This document shows, in pieces, positions 5,790 to 10,689 of a stretch of DNA of 10,689 bases. The notes beneath the pieces are model-generated. The model saw only the letters and a program-made list of their open reading frames with translations. It did no database searches and was not told the origin of the DNA. The DNA comes from Bacillota bacterium (lineage in GTDB: Bacteria; Bacillota; Bacilli; Calditerricolales; Calditerricolaceae). Every line of letters starts with the position of its first letter. Within the stretch, counting starts at the first letter, position 1. The stretch lies in the NCBI GenBank assembly GCA_017577925.1, contig PKQU01000051.1, forward strand, positions 1 to 10,689. The letters are read 5' to 3'. Position numbers and translations under genes: made by a program.

Positions 5790-6682
5790 GGTTGTCCTCC
5801 TTTCGCAAGGGACTGGCGCAGCAGGTGCGGGTGGACAATGGCGCGAAACTGTCCGTCGCTGGAAAGAGGAGCCGATTGCCAACCGACAAGCACGTCAGTG
5901 GAATGATATGCTTGGTCGCCCTGGGCTATGACCACCCGGTCGGGACGAACCGTCCACAAGATCCCCCCACCGCCGGAGAGCGTCCGGAACCAAACAGGGC
6001 GCACCCGCGCCTTCCAGGCGTCGGGCAGGCGTTCCCACCAGGTGTCCCCCCTTTCGCTTTCCAAAGGCGGCGGGCATTGGGCCGGAAAGAGGGGCGCCAG
6101 AACTTCCGCTTCGGCGATCAGAACGGGGCGGCCGGACAGGGGATCCTGCAGCCGGTTGCCCGTATCGACCAGTCCGGGACAGGTGACCGCTTTTCCGTCG
6201 ATCCATATCGTGACCCGGACGCGCGACGCCGCCTGGAGGCGGCCTGTCTCGATCGCTCCGTATCCTTTGCGGGCCAAGTATCCGATCACAGCCAGGCCGC
6301 CCACAATCCAGCCCCACTGCACGGCCGGATGCCCGCCCGTCACCAGGGCACCGTTTTTGACGGCAACGGGCGAATCGAACAAAAAGCGCAATCCGTACAC
6401 CGCGCCACCGGCCATGAAGGAGACCATGTAGAAAACCCCCAGATCGGCAAAAAACGTCGGCAGGCTGCCCCGGCCAAAGGCCAGCGCGACGAGGGTGGCG
6501 GAAAACAGCACTTTCAACAACACCAGGGCCATGGCCGGCAGGGGTGGGAGCAGCACCACAAAGGCATAGGCGGCGCCCACCGTCGCCGCCGCCGTTAAGC
6601 GCCACAGGCGGACCGTTCGCTTGCGAAATAGCGCCGTGAGGTACAGGAGCAGCCAATCGGCCACCACATTCAGCAAAAACAC
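5768..6682 (-). CDS. spoIIGA: SpoIIGA, membrane aspartic protease for pro-sigma-E (start region anomalous)
   Basis: SpoIIGA sits in the sporulation septum and cleaves pro-SigE after SpoIIR signalling from the forespore. The N-terminal half has about five membrane segments (roughly 1-17, 29-46, 50-69, 77-100, 122-137). The C-terminal half is the aspartic-protease domain with catalytic Asp173 in LVDTGNRLQDPLSG (171-184) and the late block IVHPHLL (282-288). As it stands, the first usable in-frame start is GTG 6680-6682, giving 304 residues and beginning in the middle of the conserved motif. The same frame upstream encodes VVYLDL, as in relatives, but then meets a TGA (6712-6710) without a standard start codon. 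GTG 6705-6703, seven bases after the GGGGG of a strong Shine-Dalgarno, is one base out of frame; one extra G at 6700-6703 would join them. The 3' end overlaps sigE by 22 bases. Confidence 0.88.
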   Translation of the reverse strand: MFLLNVVADWLLLYLTALFRKRTVRLWRLTAAATVGAAYAFVVLLPPLPAMALVLLKVLFSATLVALAFGRGSLPTFFADLGVFYMVSFMAGGAVYGLRFLFDSPVAVKNGALVTGGHPAVQWGWIVGGLAVIGYLARKGYGAIETGRLQAASRVRVTIWIDGKAVTCPGLVDTGNRLQDPLSGRPVLIAEAEVLAPLFPAQCPPPLESERGDTWWERLPDAWKARVRPVWFRTLSGGGGILWTVRPDRVVIAQGDQAYHSTDVLVGWQSAPLSSDGQFRAIVHPHLLRQSLAKGGQPCSPDSA

Positions 6683-6709
6683 CAGGTCGAGGTAAACGAC
6701 CCCACGCCG

Positions 6710-6718
6710 TCACCCCCT
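6710..6718 (-). promoter_or_regulatory. Strong Shine-Dalgarno upstream of spoIIGA
   Basis: AGGGGGTGA on the minus strand matches eight of nine bases of AGGAGGTGA. It sits seven bases (counted from the GGGGG core) before GTG 6705-6703, but 27 bases before the first in-frame start (6682). This placement argues that GTG 6705 is the intended start. Confidence 0.65.
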
Positions 6719-6784
6719 ATGCGCGTACCCTCAGAGTAGCACAGCGTCCCTGGGGCACGGAGGGAAAACGCGTCGAGCCGGGAC

Positions 6785-6817
6785 AAAAAAAAATCGAGTC
6801 CTGATGGCAGGACTCGA
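6785..6817 (-). terminator. Intrinsic terminator after ftsZ
   Basis: On the minus strand, TCGAGTCCTG and CAGGACTCGA form a perfect 10-bp stem with the 4-base loop CCAT (6817-6794), followed directly by nine T residues (6793-6785). It begins 29 bases after the ftsZ stop. It should end transcripts from the divIB/ftsA/ftsZ unit and protect spoIIGA from vegetative read-through. Confidence 0.93.
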
Positions 6818-6846
6818 CGCCAATTTCCCTGTGCAAACCCGCAACC

Positions 6847-7929
6847 TCATTTGCGCCGGTTGCGGTTGCGCAGGAACGTCGGCACGTCGAGGTTGTCGGT
6901 CGCCGACGACAGGTGGCGGAAATCGCCGCGCTCCGGCTCCGACAGCGGCGTGCGGACCGGTGCAGCCGGTTTCTTGGCCTCGTCGAAGCCGGTAGCGATG
7001 ACGGTGACGATGATCTCGTCCTTCAGGTCCTCGTTGATGACCGCCCCGAAGATCATGTTCACGTCCGGGTCGGCGGCGGAGGAAACGATGTCGGCCGCCT
7101 CGTTCACCTCGTACAGGCTGAGGTTGGTGCCACCGGTAATGTTCATCAGCACCCCCTTCGCCCCGTCGATCGACGTCTCGAGAAGCGGGCTGCAAATGGC
7201 CTTTTTCGCCGCTTCGGCGGCGCGGTTTTCACCCGACGCGATGCCGATGCCCATAAGCGCCGAGCCGCGCTCCTTCATGATCGCCTTCACGTCGGCAAAG
7301 TCGAGGTTGATCAGACCCGGAACGGCGATGAGGTCGGAAATCCCCTGCACGCCCTGGCGCAACACGTTGTCCGCCTCTTTGAACGCCTCAAGCATCGGCG
7401 TGTTGCGGTCGACAATCTCCAGCAGCCGGTCGTTTGGGATGACGATCAGCGTGTCCACCTTTTCCTTCAGCGCGGCAATGCCGCTTTCCGCTTGGGCCGC
7501 CCGCTTGCGCCCCTCAAAGGTGAAGGGACGCGTCACCACGCCGACGGTCAGGGCGCCCAGCTCGCGGGCGATCTCGGCGATCACCGGTGCCGCTCCCGTT
7601 CCCGTGCCGCCACCCATGCCCGCCGTCACGAACACCATGTCGGCGCCACGCAGCGCGTTTTCGATCATCTCGCGGCTCTCCTCGGCCGCCTTTTTTCCAA
7701 TCTCCGGATTGGCACCCGCGCCAAGCCCGCGTGTCAGCTTTTCCCCGATCTGCAGGCGCACGGGCGCCTTGGATAGCTTCAGGGCCTGCGCGTCGGTGTT
7801 GACGGCAATGAATTCAACACCCTGAACACCCACTTCGATCATGCGGTTCACAGCGTTGGATCCCCCGCCCCCAACGCCGATGACCTTGATCTGCGCAAGC
7901 TGATCCATTTCGAAATCGAGCTCGAACAT
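6847..7929 (-). CDS. ftsZ: FtsZ, tubulin-like division GTPase
   Basis: FtsZ polymerises with GTP into the ring that recruits the divisome. The 360-residue protein shows IGVGGGGSNAVNRM at 17-30, the tubulin signature GGGTGTG at 106-112, and the T7 synergy loop NLDFADV at 208-214 with Asp210 and Asp213 for hydrolysis. The globular domain ends near residue 317. The linker (about 318-344) is short. The C-terminal peptide DNLDVPTFLRNRNRRK (345-360) is the binding site for FtsA, SepF, EzrA and related partners and is of typical Bacillus type. The ATG is 12 bases after the ftsA stop; its Shine-Dalgarno AAGGGGG begins within the ftsA TAA, which suggests coupled translation. A terminator follows. Confidence 0.98.
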   Translation of the reverse strand: MFELDFEMDQLAQIKVIGVGGGGSNAVNRMIEVGVQGVEFIAVNTDAQALKLSKAPVRLQIGEKLTRGLGAGANPEIGKKAAEESREMIENALRGADMVFVTAGMGGGTGTGAAPVIAEIARELGALTVGVVTRPFTFEGRKRAAQAESGIAALKEKVDTLIVIPNDRLLEIVDRNTPMLEAFKEADNVLRQGVQGISDLIAVPGLINLDFADVKAIMKERGSALMGIGIASGENRAAEAAKKAICSPLLETSIDGAKGVLMNITGGTNLSLYEVNEAADIVSSAADPDVNMIFGAVINEDLKDEIIVTVIATGFDEAKKPAAPVRTPLSEPERGDFRHLSSATDNLDVPTFLRNRNRRK

Positions 7930-7941
7930 AACGGTTCCCCC

Positions 7942-9177
7942 TTAAATAAACTCGCTCAACCAATTCTTCACGCGTTCAAACACACCGGACGATCCTTTGG
8001 CCGCGCGCTTCTTTGGCTTGGTGGCCGCCGCCTCGTACGCCCCGAGGCGGGCCATTTGCCTTGCCGCAAACTGGATCAGGCCAACCCCCGTGGTGAAGGC
8101 GGGGTCGCGCACGCCTATGTAGTCGGGGATGGCAACGCGCACCGCCGCGCCCAGCGTCTCACGGGCCAGCCGCAACACGCCGGGCATTGCCATCGAGCCG
8201 CCCGTCAACACGTAGCCGCCGGCGGGGTCTTTTCCGGCCATGTCCAGTACCGTTTTGCGCACGTGAAGGAAGATCTCCTCCATGCGCGGCTCGATAATTT
8301 CCGCCAGGTACACCTGGTTGTACTCCACCTCGTGATCGGAACCGATGCTGGTAACGCGAAACGTTTCGGTCTCCGACGCCTCGTCGATCAGCGCGCATCC
8401 ATGCTTCAACTTGACCCGCTCGGCCTCTTCAGTGGTCGTACGCAGGCCATAAGCGATGTCGTTGGTCACGTGGTCGCCGCCGAGGGGCACCGTGCCCATC
8501 TTCACCAGGTCGCCGTGCTGGAACAGGGCCACCTGCGTCTCGCCGGCGCCCACGTCAACAAGCGCCACACCCAAATGGCGGTCATCCTTCGTGAGGGCGA
8601 TTTCGGCCACGGCCAGCGGTTCCAAAAAGAGGCCGGCAAGCGAGAGGCCGGCGCGTTCAACGCAGCGGATGAGATTGTGGATCACCGTCTTGGCGCCGGT
8701 AATGAGATACCCATCCATTTCCAAGCGGACACCAATCATCCCCCGGGGATCGCTTACCCCGCGCAGACCGTCGACGATGAACTCTCGAGGGACGACATCG
8801 ACAATCTCCCGTTCGGGAGGAATGGCCACCACCTTGGCCGCCTGCATCACACGGAGCACGTCCTCGTCGCGAATCTCCCGGTCTTCTCCGGAAACGGCCA
8901 CGACACCCTGCGTGGAGACGAGTTGGACATGGTCGCCGGAGATGCCGACAAACACCTCGTGTATGGGAACCTCGGTCATCTGCTCCGCATGTTCGACGGC
9001 GGTACGAATGGCCTGCACCGTTTGATCTATGTCAACAATGGCCCCTTTTTTCAACCCTTCGGAAATCGCCGTGCCCACCCCGATGATGTGAATCGAGCCG
9101 TTTTTGACTTCTCCGATGATCACGCGAATCCGTGAGGTCCCGATGTCCAAGCTGACCAGATAGTTGCCGTAGCGCAA
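7942..9177 (-). CDS. ftsA: FtsA, actin-like membrane anchor of FtsZ
   Basis: FtsA binds ATP and the FtsZ tail and tethers the ring to the membrane. The 411-residue product has the actin-fold phosphate-1 loop LDIGTS (10-15), the FtsA-specific 1C domain (about 81-162), phosphate-2 LVDVGAGETQVALF (207-220) and the adenosine motif VLTGGSM (323-329). After a basic Ala/Lys linker the protein ends in an amphipathic membrane helix, GVFERVKNWLSEFI (398-411). The start is TTG at 9175-9177, giving MRYGNYLVSLDIGTS as in relatives; AGGAGGTG lies nine bases upstream. An earlier TTG at 9198 is in frame but lies upstream of the Shine-Dalgarno. It is co-transcribed with ftsZ. Unlike B. subtilis, divIB lies directly upstream, without ylxW, ylxX or sbp. 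Confidence 0.97.
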   Translation of the reverse strand: MRYGNYLVSLDIGTSRIRVIIGEVKNGSIHIIGVGTAISEGLKKGAIVDIDQTVQAIRTAVEHAEQMTEVPIHEVFVGISGDHVQLVSTQGVVAVSGEDREIRDEDVLRVMQAAKVVAIPPEREIVDVVPREFIVDGLRGVSDPRGMIGVRLEMDGYLITGAKTVIHNLIRCVERAGLSLAGLFLEPLAVAEIALTKDDRHLGVALVDVGAGETQVALFQHGDLVKMGTVPLGGDHVTNDIAYGLRTTTEEAERVKLKHGCALIDEASETETFRVTSIGSDHEVEYNQVYLAEIIEPRMEEIFLHVRKTVLDMAGKDPAGGYVLTGGSMAMPGVLRLARETLGAAVRVAIPDYIGVRDPAFTTGVGLIQFAARQMARLGAYEAAATKPKKRAAKGSSGVFERVKNWLSEFI

Positions 9178-9184
9178 TCGGTGG

Positions 9185-9192
9185 CACCTCCT
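9185..9192 (-). promoter_or_regulatory. Shine-Dalgarno that fixes the TTG start of ftsA
   Basis: AGGAGGTG on the minus strand lies seven bases before TTG 9177 (nine counted from the AGGAGG core). The alternative TTG at 9198 lies upstream of it, so only 9177 is well placed. Confidence 0.7.
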
Positions 9193-9215
9193 ACCCAACC
9201 TGCATTACTAGTACC

Positions 9216-9241
9216 ATTCAACAGGAGCGGGCCTTTCCCCT
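9216..9241 (-). promoter_or_regulatory. Weak candidate sigma-H promoter of ftsA
   Basis: On the minus strand, AGGGGAA (9241-9235), a 12-base spacer and GTTGAAT (9222-9216) resemble the sigma-H pattern. The -10 core GAAT is exact, but the -35 has only the AGG plus A/T positions. It is considered because B. subtilis ftsAZ is known to have a sigma-H promoter that raises FtsZ level for polar division. The rest of the 142-base gap shows no gene and no good terminator. Confidence 0.3.
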
Positions 9242-9319
9242 CTTTTTTCCCATAAAAATCGCAAATGGCTCGAAGGTGATCACATTCGCGTTCCGTTCGG
9301 AGCCCTATGGTTGGATCGC

Positions 9320-10063
9320 TTACTCGTCTGCCGTCGAAGCCGTTCCTTCGTACCACATGGCGTCAAACAGGTAAAACGTGCCGCGCTCCTGCGGATTTTC
9401 CCGCAGGCGGTCGTCGAGGAGCCGGGGCAGCACCGTCAGCTTGTCCGCCATGTGCGCCAGCGACGTGTAGACCACAAACCCCTCGCGCGTAAAGAGGCGC
9501 ACGCGATCCGGGTAGGCTGCCGTCGGGACCAGCTGGATCTCCGACAGTCGTTCCCGCACCGCTTGGGGAAGCCGGGCCAGCCCCGCGGCAAGCTGCGGAA
9601 GACGCCGCGGGTCCTCCCAACGGGTGACCAGGGGCAGGTCCTCATACGGCCCCTCTCCGGCGCGGGAGGGAAGGAGCACGCCGCCTTCGAGCAGAGGGAC
9701 ATGCCGGCCGTCCTGCACCACATAGGCCAGCACGGTCCGCTCCGTCACGGCGATCTCCACCTCGTTGGGCCAACGCCACGCCACCGCGGCCTCCTTCACC
9801 TCCGGAAGCCGGGCAAGGCGCTCGCGCACGCGATCCGGCGAGAAGAAGATCAGCGTATGGCCCGGCACCAGCCCCGATTGGCGGATCACTTCTTCCGACG
9901 AAAGAAACCGCGTCCCCGTTACGTGCACGGCATGAACCTTGCTATACGGCGAGCGGACAAACAGGAAGGTGGAAATGGAAAGAAAAAAGAGGGCCACGAA
10001 GATAAGCGCCCTCCGGTTCACCTTGCGACGGCGTACGGGTTTTACCTGAGGAATCCGTTCCAT
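9320..10063 (-). CDS. divIB: DivIB/FtsQ, divisome membrane protein
   Basis: DivIB is a bitopic protein that, with DivIC and FtsL, links the ring to septal wall synthesis outside the membrane. The 247-residue product has a short basic cytoplasmic tail (1-18, VRRRKVNRR), one membrane segment (19-36), and an extracellular POTRA domain from about 41 to 110 starting KVHAVHVTGTRFLSSEEVIRQSGL and including LPEVKEAAVAWRWPNEVEIAVTERTVLA. The FtsQ-type beta domain runs to about 225, followed by a short tail. The ATG at 10061-10063 is chosen because AAAGGGTGG lies just upstream; an in-frame TTG at 10090 has no such support. A sigma-A-like promoter precedes the gene. Confidence 0.93.
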   Translation of the reverse strand: MERIPQVKPVRRRKVNRRALIFVALFFLSISTFLFVRSPYSKVHAVHVTGTRFLSSEEVIRQSGLVPGHTLIFFSPDRVRERLARLPEVKEAAVAWRWPNEVEIAVTERTVLAYVVQDGRHVPLLEGGVLLPSRAGEGPYEDLPLVTRWEDPRRLPQLAAGLARLPQAVRERLSEIQLVPTAAYPDRVRLFTREGFVVYTSLAHMADKLTVLPRLLDDRLRENPQERGTFYLFDAMWYEGTASTADE

Positions 10064-10104
10064 GTGCACCACCCTTTGGGAGCCAGGCAACGCGCGCTAG
10101 TTTC

Positions 10105-10132
10105 ATTATAGCAACGCCTGGGCGGCACGCAA
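10105..10132 (-). promoter_or_regulatory. Candidate sigma-A promoter of divIB
   Basis: The minus strand has a perfect TATAAT (10110-10105) and TTGCGT (10132-10127; three of six, with the key TTG) separated by 16 bases. The predicted start would be about 35 bases before the divIB ATG. It lies in the 116-base murB-divIB gap, which otherwise shows no gene and no clear terminator. Confidence 0.5.
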
Positions 10133-10179
10133 GGAGCCCTTTTTCCCGTTCTGCCACCGGACCTGCGTCACGGGACGCG

Positions 10180-10689
10180 CTACGCCGGTTCCCCGATGAT
10201 GAGCACTTCCGGCTGCAGGAGCACCCCGAAGCGCTTGTCCACCGTTTCCTGCGCGTGCTCGATCAGGGCGAGAACGTCGCGCGCGGTGGCCTGTCCCAGG
10301 TTGACGATAAAGTTGGCGTGAATGGGAGAGATTTGCGCGTCGCCGATGCGATACCCCTTGAGGCCCGCCGATTCGATCAGCCGGCCGGCATAGTCGCCGG
10401 GCGGATTGCGAAAAACGCTCCCCGCGCAGGGCTGCTTGAGGGGCTGCGTACGCCGGCGCCGGTCCTTGTACTCGGCCATCACGCGGGCGATCTCCCTGCG
10501 GTCGCCGGCGGCCAGCTGGAACGTGGCTTCCAAGACGATGCCCGGCTGCTGCTGCAGAAGCGACGTGCGGTACCGGAACGCCAGCTCCCGGTTGGTCAGC
10601 GTGCGCACCGTGCCATCGGGAAAGAGCACCGTCGCCTCCTTCAGCACGCGCGAGACATCGGACCCGTGCGCCCCGGCGTTCATGTACAC
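10180..10689 (-). CDS. murB: MurB, UDP-N-acetylenolpyruvoylglucosamine reductase (3' part)
   Basis: MurB reduces UDP-GlcNAc-enolpyruvate to UDP-MurNAc with NADPH and FAD in the cytoplasm, the second committed step of peptidoglycan synthesis. Only the C-terminal 169 codons lie in the window; the gene runs past base 10689, so the first codon here (GTG) is an internal valine. Visible are the end of the FAD domain (MNAGAHGSDV at 3-12), FRYRTS at 39-43 with the substrate Arg41, the catalytic Ser91 in AGSVFRNPPG, LIESAGLKGYRIGDAQISPIHANFIVN (104-130), and the C-terminal QPEVLIIG with the catalytic Glu161. The layout is that of the Gram-positive MurB class. It is the expected upstream neighbour of divIB. 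Confidence 0.96.
   Translation of the reverse strand: MYMNAGAHGSDVSRVLKEATVLFPDGTVRTLTNRELAFRYRTSLLQQQPGIVLEATFQLAAGDRREIARVMAEYKDRRRRTQPLKQPCAGSVFRNPPGDYAGRLIESAGLKGYRIGDAQISPIHANFIVNLGQATARDVLALIEHAQETVDKRFGVLLQPEVLIIGEPA

Noticed and set aside
5895..6713. 272-codon minus-strand frame starting at a GTG within the spoIIGA Shine-Dalgarno
   Set aside because: It is a shifted frame of spoIIGA. It lacks membrane segments and the DTGN motif, and its GTG overlaps the ribosome-binding stretch.
6851..7825. 324-codon plus-strand frame antisense to ftsZ
   Set aside because: It is antisense to a highly conserved gene, Ser/Arg/Pro-rich, and has no family resemblance.
9178..9319. Gap between divIB and ftsA considered as a possible small gene such as sbp
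   Set aside because: At 142 bases it is too short, and no frame gives a start with a ribosome-binding site and a protein-like product.

Overview
This window is part of the division and cell wall (dcw) cluster of an endospore-forming Bacillota, followed by the early sporulation sigma-factor genes and the ylm/sepF/divIVA group. All twelve genes are on the minus strand, so transcription runs from high to low coordinates. The organism is probably a GC-rich, possibly thermophilic member of the Bacillales. The evidence is the gene order, the close resemblance of SigE, SigG, FtsZ and DivIVA to their Bacillus counterparts, and the strong G/C bias at third codon positions. The genus cannot be fixed from this sequence alone; a Calditerricola- or Alicyclobacillus-like organism is a guess.

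Layout in the direction of transcription: murB (3' part only, 10689-10180); a 116-base gap with a good sigma-A-like promoter; divIB/ftsQ (10063-9320); a 142-base gap with a weak sigma-H-like promoter; ftsA (9177-7942) and ftsZ (7929-6847), 12 bases apart; a strong intrinsic terminator (6817-6785); spoIIGA (from 6682, probably really from 6705) overlapping sigE (5789-5067); a 68-base leader with a forespore-type promoter and a hairpin that covers the sigG ribosome-binding site; sigG (4998-4222) with its own terminator (4209-4176); then ylmC, pgeF (ylmD), ylmE, sepF, ylmG, ylmH and divIVA, ending at base 14. A good sigma-H-like promoter with an exact Spo0A-box heptamer lies just before divIVA. 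There is no gene-free stretch of more than 300 bases, and no RNA gene, mobile element or CRISPR array was seen.

How the genes work together: MurB makes a wall precursor. FtsZ, FtsA, SepF and DivIB build the division ring and septum, and DivIVA marks septa and poles. At sporulation the septum moves to the pole; SpoIIGA sits in that septum and cleaves pro-SigE to start the mother-cell programme, and SigG drives the late forespore programme. YlmE (PLP handling), PgeF (purine nucleoside and phenol-type oxidoreductase family), YlmG and YlmH/RqcP (ribosome-associated quality control) are the usual passengers.

The gene content is ordinary; the interest is in regulation and in one sequence anomaly. 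First, an 11-bp perfect inverted repeat masks the sigG Shine-Dalgarno only in transcripts that read through from sigE, because a candidate SigF/SigG promoter lies between its arms. Second, the spoIIGA start region has an ideal Shine-Dalgarno and GTG, but one base out of frame with the conserved N-terminus. Third, divIVA has overlapping sigma-H and Spo0A-like signals.
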